Shown piece after piece: positions 13,218-19,620 of a DNA stretch of 20,437 bases. The stretch covers positions 1 to 20,437 of the IMG/VR virus record IMGVR_UViG_3300034062_004288; one strand, 5' to 3'. A model generated the notes under the pieces. It was not told the DNA's origin, made no database searches, and saw only the letters and a list, made by a program, of their open reading frames with translations. The stretch is from a virus. Both the position numbers and the translations under genes were made by a program. Position 1 is the first letter of the stretch. Each line of letters begins with the position of its first letter.

Positions 13218-13255
13218 GCTTATATACAATAATTATTTGCATCACAAACTGTAAA
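13204..13255. repeat. 11-base inverted repeat, putative operator pair
   Basis: TTTACAGTTTG (13204-13214) and its exact reverse complement CAAACTGTAAA (13245-13255) flank an AT-rich 30-base spacer. Partial relatives lie just outside (GTAAAC at 13192, AGTTTGCG at 13261). The centre-to-centre distance is 41 bases, about four helical turns, so two bound proteins would face the same side of the DNA. The left arm overlaps the -35 box of the leftward promoter. Confidence 0.6.
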
Positions 13256-13334
13256 GCAATAGTTTGCGTCTATGCTATGAATAAGCGCGAAATAGTCACG
13301 GTCTAAGCCATCGGAAAGCCGCATAAATAAACGA

Positions 13335-13351
13335 TCTAAGTCATATAGTCA
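13335..13351 (-). repeat. inverted copy of the 17-base unit (15/17)
   Basis: TCTAAGTCATATAGTCA matches, in inverted orientation, the 17-base element TGACTATATCGCTTAGA that ends the duplicated 43-base unit, differing at two central positions. A fragment, ATAGTCACG next to TCTAAG, also occurs at 13292-13307. It shows that this element is present in both orientations within the control region. Confidence 0.55.
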
Positions 13352-13384
13352 CGTTTTGGAGGAAAAGTAAAAATTTTAATCTTA

Positions 13385-13404
13385 CACTGTATGGATATAC
13401 AGTA
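13385..13404. promoter_or_regulatory. LexA-like SOS box
   Basis: The core CTGTATGGATATACAG (13387-13402) fits the CTGT-N8-ACAG operator used by LexA of beta- and gammaproteobacteria, and 17 of 20 positions match the palindromic consensus including the flanking A and TA. It is embedded in the control region between the leftward promoter and the repeats. If functional, host DNA damage would change phage transcription here. A phage-encoded repressor with a similar site is an alternative. Confidence 0.5.
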
Positions 13405-13428
13405 GTTTATAGGATAAGGGAGCGCACG

Positions 13429-13471
13429 CGGTTTGGCCAGCGATTTCTCCGGCATGACTATATCGCTTAGA
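13429..13471 (+). repeat. 43-base repeat, copy 1
   Basis: The unit starts with CGGTTTGGCC, has a 16-base variable middle, and ends with the 17-base element TGACTATATCGCTTAGA (13455-13471). The second copy is at 13608-13650, with both conserved ends identical and the same spacing. A partial third element, TGACTATATC, follows copy 1 at 13472-13481. Confidence 0.75.
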
Positions 13472-13515
13472 TGACTATATCTTGCCAATTTGACAAGTAT
13501 TATTTTAAGCATAAA

Positions 13516-13741
13516 CTCACTAAGTCTTAGTCTTTATGCTCACTAAGTCTTAGTATTGTGCTCACTAAGTCTTAGTGCCTGGGCTCACTAAGTCTTAGTA
13601 TTGTGTTCGGTTTGGCCGTCAATTTTGCGGCCGTGACTATATCGCTTAGAACGCTGTACTCACTAAGTCTTAGTGCATTGTGCAGTGCAGCATTGTGCAG
13701 TGCAGCATTGTGCAGTGCAGCATTACTCACTAAGTCTTAGT
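13516..13741 (+). repeat. six 16-base palindromic repeats (iteron-like array)
   Basis: CTCACTAAGTCTTAGT occurs exactly at 13516-13531, 13539-13554, 13561-13576, 13584-13599, 13659-13674 and 13726-13741. The core ACTAAG-T-CTTAGT is a perfect palindrome around one central base. The first four are spaced 23, 22 and 23 bases start to start, about two helical turns; the next intervals are 75 and 67. A degenerate version (CTAAG-N5-CTTAG) is at 13764-13778. Exact conservation and phasing point to binding by a dimeric protein, as at iteron origins, enhancers or packaging sites. Confidence 0.88.
13608..13650 (+). repeat. 43-base repeat, copy 2
   Basis: Second copy of the unit described at 13429-13471, offset by 179 bases. 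It sits between the fourth and fifth 16-base palindromic repeats and replaces what would be three further positions of the phased array. Confidence 0.75.
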
Positions 13742-13757
13742 GGCATTGTGCAGTGCA
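13675..13757 (+). repeat. 15-base repeat, three tandem copies plus one
   Basis: GCATTGTGCAGTGCA is repeated head to tail at 13675-13689, 13690-13704 and 13705-13719, followed by a six-base fragment, the sixth palindromic repeat, and a fourth copy at 13743-13757. The fourth copy runs into CAA so that TTGTGCAGTGCACAA becomes a perfect 15-base palindrome. The array lies about 160-245 bases before the small terminase start. Confidence 0.85.
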
Positions 13758-13816
13758 CAAACACTAAGCAAACCTTAGGCCAGGAGCTGCAAGCAAAAAG
13801 CTAAAAAATCCTTGAT

Positions 13817-13880
13817 GGGGGGGGTAGGGCCCTGGCCGACAGGTCCTAGTTTACGCAGGGTCTGCTAACAATTTTTTTTT
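13817..13880. other. G8 and T9 homopolymer runs before the terminase genes
   Basis: Eight Gs (13817-13824) followed by TAGGGCCCTGG, and nine Ts (13872-13880), lie in the 100 bases before the small terminase. Cohesive-end phages often have their ends at such a position; this is a position argument only. The G-run plus nearby GGG could also form a quadruplex-like structure. Homopolymers are also typical sites of sequencing error. Confidence 0.3.
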
Positions 13881-13882
13881 AT

Positions 13883-13911
13883 TTGCAAAACGGGAAACCG
13901 GTCTATATACT
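13883..13911 (+). promoter_or_regulatory. promoter for the terminase/virion operon
   Basis: TTGCAA (13883-13888), exactly 17 bases, TATACT (13906-13911). The -10 matches 5 of 6 consensus positions. Expected transcription start is at about 13918, immediately before the ATG at 13919, which has no ribosome site, so the first gene may be translated from a leaderless mRNA. The -35 hexamer is the same as in the leftward promoter at 13212-13217. Confidence 0.55.
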
Positions 13912-13918
13912 GACAACC

Positions 13919-14398
13919 ATGTTCGAATCCTTCCCGCTCTCCATCCGGCAAATCAAAGCCACAGAGTCGCGCTTAAAGGCGATCTACGACGCCGCTAAGT
14001 TAGGACTCTCGGGCGACTCGTTGGCGCTTGCCGCTGGCATGTTACCGGCCGAATATCGGATATTGTGCCAGGTTGATCCGGTGGCCGAGCACGCCGCGGT
14101 TAAAGGCAAAGCGGATGGCGAGCGCGAGATGTCGATGGTGCTGCACGACGCCGCACGTAATGGTGACGCTAAGGCGGCACTTGAGATACTCAAGCACAAG
14201 CACGATTGGGTCGCCAAGCAACAGATCAATGTAGATGTTGAACAGCGCATCAGCGTCATCGCCGCGCTTGAACAGGGCGAGAAGCGTGTGATAGACATTA
14301 CGCACTTACAGGACGACACACTTGCAGACAACAATATACTCAGCGCAGGACGAACAAGAGTTAATGGCGAGGCTGTGGTCGCCCGCGATCAGAGATAA
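13919..14398 (+). CDS. terS: terminase small subunit
   Basis: A 159-residue protein expected to recognise the packaging site and recruit the large terminase. The N-terminal part, ESRLKAIYDAAKLGLSGDSL through ALAAGMLPAEYRIL, has the pattern of the small-terminase helix-turn-helix. A helical middle follows (AALEILKHKHDW), and then a tail that contacts the large subunit in known systems. ATG 13919 is used; the frame also permits TTG 13883, but that would lie in the -35 box. It overlaps the large terminase by up to 77 bases. The repeat array just upstream is a natural candidate for its binding site. Assignment rests on position plus sequence style. Confidence 0.78.
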   Translation: MFESFPLSIRQIKATESRLKAIYDAAKLGLSGDSLALAAGMLPAEYRILCQVDPVAEHAAVKGKADGEREMSMVLHDAARNGDAKAALEILKHKHDWVAKQQINVDVEQRISVIAALEQGEKRVIDITHLQDDTLADNNILSAGRTRVNGEAVVARDQR

Positions 14399-15845
14399 CC
14401 CTTTAGCGTTTGTTGCGTTAGTATTCCCGTGGGGCGTCAAGGGTACGCCTCTGGAGCATTTCTCGGGGCCACGCAAATGGCAACGGGTGGTGCTCCAGCA
14501 GATCGGCGATCATATTGCGCAGAACAAGGGTAAGGTTGACTTTGACACGCTACGCCAATCGGTAAGCTCGGGGCGCGGTATTGGCAAGTCAGCACTTGTC
14601 AGTTGGATTACGATCTGGATGCTGTCCACCAGGATCGGCTCGACGACCATCATATCGGCAAACTCTGAGTCCCAGCTTAGGTCAGTCACTTGGGCGGAGA
14701 TCACTAAATGGTTGGCGATGGCGATTAACAGCCATTGGTTTGAGGTGTCAGCCACCCGCCTCATGCCCGCCAAATGGTTAACGGAACTGGTTGAGCGCGA
14801 CTTAAAGAAAGGCACACGCTACTGGTCGGTGGAAGGCAGACTCTGGTCGAGCGAGAATCCAGACGCGTACGCCGGTGTGCACAACTACGACGGCGTGATG
14901 GTGATCTTTGATGAGGCCTCGGGTATTGACGACGCCATCTGGGCGGTGACCTCTGGGTTCTTTACGGAAAACACACCGAACCGCTTCTGGTTGGCGTTTT
15001 CTAACCCTCGGCGTAACTCGGGCTACTTCTATGAGTGCTTTCACGCCAAGCGTGAGTTCTGGCGCACACAAGTCGTGGACGCGAGGACAGTCGAGGGTAC
15101 GGACAAAGCGGTCTATCAGCAGATTATTGACGAATACGGGCCGGATTCAAGTCAGGCGCACGTAGAAGTCTATGGTGAGTTTCCGAACGCGAGCGATGAT
15201 CAGTTCATCTCGGCGCAAACGGTGGATGATGCCATGAAGCGCCCCCGCTATAAGGATCAGTCTGCACCCATTGTGTTGGGTGTTGACCCCGCACGGTTCG
15301 GGGCGGATGCGACAGTGATCGCGGTCAGGCAAGGGCGCGACATTATTGACATCAAACGCTACCGCGGCGACGACACGATGACGGTGGTCGGCCACATTAT
15401 CGAGGCGATCGAGGAATATTCACCCGCGATGGTCGTGATTGACGAGGGCGGCGTGGGCGGAGGGGTGGTTGATCGCTTAAAAGAGCAGCGCTACAAGATA
15501 CGGGGTGTGAATTTTGGTAATAAATCTAAAAATCCGCTCATGTACGGCAACAAACGCGCTGAGATGTGGGGCTCGATGCGTGAATGGTTGAAGTCTGCGT
15601 CTATTCCGTCTGACAGAATGCTCAAAAGCGACCTGATTTCGCCCATGATGAAGCCTGACTCCAAAGGCACAATCTTTTTAGAGAGTAAGAAGGATATGCG
15701 GTCTCGTGGGTTGGCATCCCCTGACGCAGCGGATGCAATATGTGTCACGTTTGCGTTTCCGATGGCGCATCGTGAAACTGTTGACAAGACCCCACGCAGG
15801 GGGTATTCTGCGGGCGGAGTACTAACGTCATGGATGGGCGCGTAG
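14322..15845 (+). CDS. terL: terminase large subunit
   Basis: A 507-residue packaging motor. The ATPase domain has an adenine-binding GPRKWQ block (49-54), Walker A GRGIGKS (84-90), Walker B VIFDEA (D197/E198) and the coupling motif FSNPRR. The C-terminal RNase H-like nuclease has D322 in GVDPARFGADATV, VVIDEGGVGGGVVDRL, and the final acidic pair in SPDAADA (D468/D471). It uses ATP to drive DNA into the prohead and cuts the concatemer. The TTG start at 14322 has AGGA 8 bases upstream; ATG 14364 (493 residues) is the alternative. The next gene starts directly after its stop. Confidence 0.95.
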   Translation: MQTTIYSAQDEQELMARLWSPAIRDNPLAFVALVFPWGVKGTPLEHFSGPRKWQRVVLQQIGDHIAQNKGKVDFDTLRQSVSSGRGIGKSALVSWITIWMLSTRIGSTTIISANSESQLRSVTWAEITKWLAMAINSHWFEVSATRLMPAKWLTELVERDLKKGTRYWSVEGRLWSSENPDAYAGVHNYDGVMVIFDEASGIDDAIWAVTSGFFTENTPNRFWLAFSNPRRNSGYFYECFHAKREFWRTQVVDARTVEGTDKAVYQQIIDEYGPDSSQAHVEVYGEFPNASDDQFISAQTVDDAMKRPRYKDQSAPIVLGVDPARFGADATVIAVRQGRDIIDIKRYRGDDTMTVVGHIIEAIEEYSPAMVVIDEGGVGGGVVDRLKEQRYKIRGVNFGNKSKNPLMYGNKRAEMWGSMREWLKSASIPSDRMLKSDLISPMMKPDSKGTIFLESKKDMRSRGLASPDAADAICVTFAFPMAHRETVDKTPRRGYSAGGVLTSWMGA

Positions 15846-16109
15846 ATGGCGAAGAAAGGCGTATCGTTGTCAGTGGGACGGGGCGAAAAGCTATCTGTTA
15901 AGCAGGGCGCTGGACTGACCGCCAAAGGTCGTGAGAAATACAACGCCGCTACGGGTAGTAACTTAAAAGCCCCCGCACCCAACCCTAAAACTAAAGCCGA
16001 CGCTGGCCGCAAGGCGTCATTTTGTGCCCGTATGGGCGGCGTAGTGGCTAACGCTAAGGGCGATGCGCCTAGAGCTAAAGCTGCGCTAAAAAGGTGGAAT
16101 TGCAAATGA
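15846..16109 (+). CDS. small basic protein, DUF6321-like
   Basis: An 87-residue, very basic protein. The segments QGAGLTAKGREKYNAATGSN, then RRK-like KASFCARMGGVV and a final ALKRWNCK, match a widespread phage and prophage family known as DUF6321. The conserved FCARM and (K/R)WNC features suggest two structural or metal-binding cysteines. Position between terminase and portal is usual for the family. It may bind DNA, but its role is unknown. It starts directly after the large terminase stop and overlaps the next gene by 4 bases. Confidence 0.85.
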   Translation: MAKKGVSLSVGRGEKLSVKQGAGLTAKGREKYNAATGSNLKAPAPNPKTKADAGRKASFCARMGGVVANAKGDAPRAKAALKRWNCK

Positions 16110-16255
16110 GCAAACCAGGTCTTTATAGCAATATTCATGCTAAACGTGAGCGAATTAAAGAAGGCTCAGGCGAAAAGATGCGCAAAGCGGGCTCCGCTGG
16201 TGCACCAACCGCTAAAGACTTTAAGCAGTCGGCTAAGACTGCGAAGAAGAAATAA
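16106..16255 (+). CDS. small basic phage protein GLYSNIHAKRERI (49 aa)
   Basis: A 49-residue protein with GLYSNIHAKRERIKEGSGEK, then MRKAGSAGAPTAKDFKQSAK and a Lys tail. The pattern GLYxNIHAKRxRI...MRKxGxxGAPT is frequent beside portal and terminase genes in phages and prophages, without a known function. It starts inside the end of the DUF6321-like gene and ends one base before the next start. Very basic and probably disordered, so DNA or capsid association is plausible. Confidence 0.82.
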   Translation: MSKPGLYSNIHAKRERIKEGSGEKMRKAGSAGAPTAKDFKQSAKTAKKK

Positions 16256-16256
16256 C

Positions 16257-16391
16257 ATGCCACTCAAAAAATCTGCCTCTCCTGCCGCCTTCAGAGCTAA
16301 TGTAAAGGCTGAAGTTAAGGCGGGCAAACCTATTAAGCAAGCGGTGGCCATAGCCTACGCTGTCAAACGTGAAGCGACAAAAAAGAAATGA
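16257..16391 (+). CDS. small basic helical protein (44 aa)
   Basis: A 44-residue protein: MPLKKSASPAAFRANVKAEV, then GKPIKQAVAIAYAVKREA and a run of Lys. It fits a common family of very short phage proteins with the shape MPLxKSxS...N(V/I)xxE...GKPxKQAVAIA. ATG 16257 was chosen over the longer frame because it begins this motif and lies one base after the previous stop. The stop overlaps the GroES-like gene by ATGA. Function unknown. Confidence 0.82.
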   Translation: MPLKKSASPAAFRANVKAEVKAGKPIKQAVAIAYAVKREATKKK

Positions 16392-16642
16392 TTAAACCCT
16401 TGCAAGACATGATTGTGGTCAAACCCGATCCGGCTAAAAAGCACGATTTTCTGGTGTTGCCTGACGAAGACGTGCATACTGGTGTGGTGGTGTCGGCAGG
16501 ACCAGGCAAGAAGTTGCCCAACGGTAATATTCGCCGTATGCTTGTAAATGCTGGTGATCATGTAATGTATAGCGGTACAATTGATTTAAAGCATGGCGAT
16601 TATTTGCTCATGCGAGATAAAGACGTTATTGGGCTTGTATGA
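16388..16642 (+). CDS. GroES-like co-chaperonin
   Basis: An 84-residue Cpn10-type protein. It begins MIKPLQDMIVVKPDP and has a short mobile loop region with the hydrophobic LVL that contacts GroEL (about residues 22-24). GVVVSAGPGK at 32-41 is the family signature, then MLVNAGDHVMYSG and YLLMRDKDVIGLV. Its likely role is to cap host GroEL and help fold a phage protein, as gp31 of T4 does. It is coupled by ATGA to the portal gene, so portal or the capsid protein are the natural clients. A shorter length than host GroES (about 95) fits phage versions. Confidence 0.85.
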   Translation: MIKPLQDMIVVKPDPAKKHDFLVLPDEDVHTGVVVSAGPGKKLPNGNIRRMLVNAGDHVMYSGTIDLKHGDYLLMRDKDVIGLV

Positions 16643-18789
16643 AAAAAGACAATCAAGACCTTCTCTCGACCGCACGCAATCGGCTAAAAATGGCCATTGC
16701 GGCATTTAGTGAATCTAGAGAAGACGAGCTAGACGACCTACGATTCTTTGCTGCAAGTCCAGACAATCAATATCAATGGCCAGCCGATGTGTTGCAAACC
16801 CGCGGTGCGGTGCAAGGCCAGACCATCAACGCACGTCCCTGCCTGACAATCAACAAGTTGCCACAGCACGTACGTGAAATCACCAACGATCAGCGCCAAA
16901 ATCGTCCAAGCGGTAAAGTTATCCCCGTGGATGACAAGGCGGACGTCGAAGTAGCTGAGATTTTCAACGGTATGGTACGCCATATCGAATACCTGTCAGA
17001 CGCTGATGTTGCGTACGACACCGCGTGTGAAAACCAAGTCGCTTATGGCGAAGGCTACATCCGACTGCTGACGGAGTACTGCGACGATGACAGTTTTAAC
17101 CAAGATATTAAGATCGGTCGGATCCGCAATTCGTTTTCTGTTTATATGGACCCAACCATCCAAGACCCCTGTGGTGCGGACGCGAACTGGTGCTTCATCT
17201 GCGAAGACATCACCAAAGAAGAGTACGAGCGCCAGTTCCCCGACGCGCAGCCGCACTCCTCGCTCCAACAGCAAGGCGTCGGTGACCAATCCCTCTCCGC
17301 GTGGATCAACGAAGACACGGTCCGTATCGCGGAGTACTTCTACATCAAGCACGAAAAAGCCACGCTAAACCTGTATTACGGTAACGTCACAGCGTTTGCG
17401 GGCTCGGCAGAAGATGCTGAGATGGCAATGCGCGGCATGAAGCCGATTCGCTCGCGTATGGTGGACATCAAGAAAGTTAAGTGGTGCAAAATCAACGGTT
17501 TTGAGGTGCTTGAAGAGCAAGATTGGGCAGGCGCTTGGATTCCCGTTGTGCGCGTCATTGGTAACGAATTTGAGATTGACGGTCGTCTATACCTGTCGGG
17601 CATCGTGCGTAACGCCAAAGATGCACAGCGTATGTACAACTATTGGGTAAGCCAAGAAGCAGAAATGTTAGCTCTGGCACCCAAAGCACCGTTTATCGGA
17701 TACGGTGGTCAGTTTGAAGGTTACGAGATGCAGTGGAAAACTGCAAACACGACCAACTGGCCGTACTTAGAGGTCAACCCAGACGTTACAGACGGCCAAG
17801 GCGGGGTTTTGCCACTGCCTCAGCGTGCGCTACCTCCGATGGCTCAAACGGGACTTATACAGGCCAAAATGGGCGCGTCTGACGACATTAAAGCGACCAC
17901 AGGGCAGTATGACTCAAGCTTGGGTCAAGTGTCTAACGAGCGTTCGGGCAAAGCCATCTTGGCGCGCGAGCGTCAGACAGACCGTGGCACATACCACTAC
18001 GTTGACAATTACGCCCGCGCTGTGCGCTACATTACGCGTCAGATTGTTGACCTGATACCTAAAATCTATGACACTGAGCGCATCGCGCGCATCATTGGTG
18101 AAGACGGCGAAGTAAACACCGTTAAGATCAACCCAATGCAACAAGAGCCGGTCAAGAAGATCGTTGATCAAGCCGGCATCGTGATAGAAAAAATCTATAA
18201 CCCAGGCGTTGGTAAGTATGACGTCATGGTAACCACTGGCCCAAGCTACATGACCAAGCGTCAGGAAGCTCTGGAAGCAATGGCTCAACTGTTGCAAGGC
18301 AACCCACAACTGTGGGCAGTGGCCGGTGACTTGTTCATCAAGAACATGGATTGGCCTGGTGCACAAGAGATGGCCAAGCGGTTTGCTAAGACCATTGATC
18401 CTAAGCTTATGGAAGACGGCGACAAAGACCCAGCCCTCCAAGCTGCCGAGCAACAAATGCAAGGCATGGCTCAAGAAATGGAGCAAATGCACCAGATGCT
18501 TCAGAACGTGTCTAAGTCGATGGAAGCGCAAGACTTGGAGCGCAAGAACTACGAGGCGCAAATTAAAGCGTTTGACGCTGAAACTAAACGTATCTCGGCA
18601 GTTCAAGCCGGTATGACTTTTGAACAAATTCAAGACATTGTGCAAGGCACCATTGCCGCAGCACTAGATACCGGTGATCTAATTGGCGGCGCGCCAGAGC
18701 GTCAATCGTTTGAAATGCCGATGGAACAACCCATGATGCCTCCGCCAGAACAACCCATGATGCCACCTGAAGGGATGCCACCACAATGA
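16639..18789 (+). CDS. portal protein, P22-like
   Basis: A 716-residue portal subunit of the P22 type; twelve of these would form the DNA entry ring. The N-terminal part (RFFAASPDNQYQWP, RPCLTINKLPQHVREITNDQRQ) and the long central domain with YGEGYIRLLTEY, then SFSVYMDPTIQDPCGADANW, are characteristic. The C-terminal region is helical (ALEAMAQLLQGNPQLW), becomes a Gln/Met-rich coiled coil (about 590-640), and ends in Met/Pro/Glu repeats (MEQPMMPPPEQPMMPP). The length agrees with P22 portals of about 725. Coupled by ATGA both to the co-chaperonin and to the next gene. Confidence 0.93.
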   Translation: MKKDNQDLLSTARNRLKMAIAAFSESREDELDDLRFFAASPDNQYQWPADVLQTRGAVQGQTINARPCLTINKLPQHVREITNDQRQNRPSGKVIPVDDKADVEVAEIFNGMVRHIEYLSDADVAYDTACENQVAYGEGYIRLLTEYCDDDSFNQDIKIGRIRNSFSVYMDPTIQDPCGADANWCFICEDITKEEYERQFPDAQPHSSLQQQGVGDQSLSAWINEDTVRIAEYFYIKHEKATLNLYYGNVTAFAGSAEDAEMAMRGMKPIRSRMVDIKKVKWCKINGFEVLEEQDWAGAWIPVVRVIGNEFEIDGRLYLSGIVRNAKDAQRMYNYWVSQEAEMLALAPKAPFIGYGGQFEGYEMQWKTANTTNWPYLEVNPDVTDGQGGVLPLPQRALPPMAQTGLIQAKMGASDDIKATTGQYDSSLGQVSNERSGKAILARERQTDRGTYHYVDNYARAVRYITRQIVDLIPKIYDTERIARIIGEDGEVNTVKINPMQQEPVKKIVDQAGIVIEKIYNPGVGKYDVMVTTGPSYMTKRQEALEAMAQLLQGNPQLWAVAGDLFIKNMDWPGAQEMAKRFAKTIDPKLMEDGDKDPALQAAEQQMQGMAQEMEQMHQMLQNVSKSMEAQDLERKNYEAQIKAFDAETKRISAVQAGMTFEQIQDIVQGTIAAALDTGDLIGGAPERQSFEMPMEQPMMPPPEQPMMPPEGMPPQ

Positions 18790-19148
18790 AATGCGCTGAA
18801 TTTATCGGGATAATGTTTTTAGCACGCGATGTTACGCACAGCGTGCATCTGAACACGCGTTCGTACGCTAAACACAAAGCGCTACAAAAGTTCTACGAGA
18901 ACATCATTGATCTGGCAGATCATTTTGCTGAAGTGTATCAAGGCAAGCATGGTTTAATTGGTCCAATCGGACTACAATCCGCTAAGAAGACTACGAATGT
19001 GCTTGAGTTTTTAGAGGCACAGGTCAAAGAAATTGAAAAATGCCGGTATGAAGTGTGCGACAAAGAAGATACGCCACTTCAGAATTTGATTGATGAAATT
19101 CTGGCGTTGTATTTTTCCACGCTGTATAAACTCAAATTTTTGGCATAG
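18786..19148 (+). CDS. DUF5856-like protein, ferritin-like helical bundle
   Basis: A 120-residue all-helical protein. SVHLNTRSYAKHKALQKFYE followed by IDLADHFAEVYQGKHG recalls a phage family known as DUF5856, related in look to Dps/ferritin-type four-helix proteins (hydrophobic helix with H-x-x-T-x-S-x-x-x-H, then an acidic D-x-x-D-x-F-x-E helix). Metal-binding residues could be His and Asp/Glu in these two helices, but this is not shown. ATGA overlap with the portal gene. Role in virion or infection unknown. Confidence 0.72.
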   Translation: MKCAEFIGIMFLARDVTHSVHLNTRSYAKHKALQKFYENIIDLADHFAEVYQGKHGLIGPIGLQSAKKTTNVLEFLEAQVKEIEKCRYEVCDKEDTPLQNLIDEILALYFSTLYKLKFLA

Positions 19149-19157
19149 GACTTAATA

Positions 19158-19460
19158 ATGGAACTTCTTAAACCTCTATCGAAAGCTGGCTTTCCTGGTG
19201 CGACAGCAGCGTACACGGGATCGGCCGGCAACACTAGCACATGGCAATCTGGTCCTCAAGGCGTGATTGTCTGGTCTACAACGCCCTCTTACGTCGAAGT
19301 TGGCGAAGGTGCTGTGGCTACCACTGCAAGCACACCAATCCCTGCCTTTACACCCATCCCGTTTGCCGTGCCTAATGGTACAGGCGCCCCTTGGCGTGTG
19401 AGTGCAATTCAAGTGTCTGAGAGTGGCTCGGTTTATTGCAAACCGGTTAACAAAGAATGA
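19158..19460 (+). CDS. hypothetical virion-associated protein (100 aa)
   Basis: A 100-residue, Gly/Thr/Pro/Ser-rich, beta-type protein: TAAYTGSAGNTSTWQSGPQG, then VIVWSTTPSYVEVGEGAVAT and PWRVSAIQVSESGSVYCK. The low charge and beta composition resemble phage decoration or head-associated proteins. It starts 9 bases after the previous stop, and its stop overlaps the next start. I recognise the general style from environmental phages, not a named family. Confidence 0.72.
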   Translation: MELLKPLSKAGFPGATAAYTGSAGNTSTWQSGPQGVIVWSTTPSYVEVGEGAVATTASTPIPAFTPIPFAVPNGTGAPWRVSAIQVSESGSVYCKPVNKE

Positions 19461-19618
19461 GTTTCGGTGTCGCACTACGAAATGGCGTAGCAATTGGGCT
19501 TGGCAGTATTGCCACGCTCTTTTCTGGCTATGGGCGTGATACAAACTCTGGTAATTTAGAAACAGAGGCTGGCTTGAACCTTGTACAAGAGGACGGCGGC
19601 TTCATACTGTTGGAATAA
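19457..19618 (+). CDS. small structural-type protein (53 aa)
   Basis: A 53-residue protein starting MSFGVALRNGVAIGLGSIAT and ending EDGGFILLE. The MSFGxxLRNxxxxGLGxxxxL opening and the (G)FILLE ending are a recurrent combination in phage virion modules. The ATG overlaps the previous stop (ATGA) and the stop is two bases before the next start. The N-terminal Gly-rich hydrophobic stretch could be a membrane-active or packing segment. Function unknown. Confidence 0.75.
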   Translation: MSFGVALRNGVAIGLGSIATLFSGYGRDTNSGNLETEAGLNLVQEDGGFILLE

Positions 19619-19620
19619 TT

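Larger units (their letters stand above)
13156..13918. promoter_or_regulatory. 763-base non-coding control region
   Basis: No convincing gene on either strand. From left to right it holds: the leftward promoter and an 11-base inverted repeat (13189-13255), a LexA-like box (13385-13404), a 43-base unit present twice (13429 and 13608), six copies of a 16-base palindromic repeat (13516-13741), a 15-base tandem repeat (13675-13757), an eight-G run (13817-13824), a nine-T run (13872-13880), and the rightward terminase promoter (13883-13911). It separates the leftward accessory operon from the rightward packaging operon. Candidate roles are replication origin, transcription switch or DNA packaging site. 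Confidence 0.8.

Noticed and set aside
13429-13757. CRISPR-like array
   Set aside because: Repeats are only 15-17 bases, the spacers are about 6-8 bases in the phased part, units are palindromic and mixed with other repeat families, and no cas genes are near.
13156-13918. tRNA or other structured RNA gene in the long intergenic region
   Set aside because: No acceptor stem with T-loop GTTCGA-type motif or CCA end was seen by eye; a covariance-model scan would be needed to exclude one fully.
15491-16138. 215-codon open frame on the minus strand
   Set aside because: It lies opposite the large terminase end and the DUF6321-like gene, both of which have clear family motifs; the translation has no recognisable feature.
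17914-18645. 243-codon open frame on the minus strand
   Set aside because: It lies wholly inside the portal gene and has a His/Leu-rich, low-complexity translation typical of a shadow frame.
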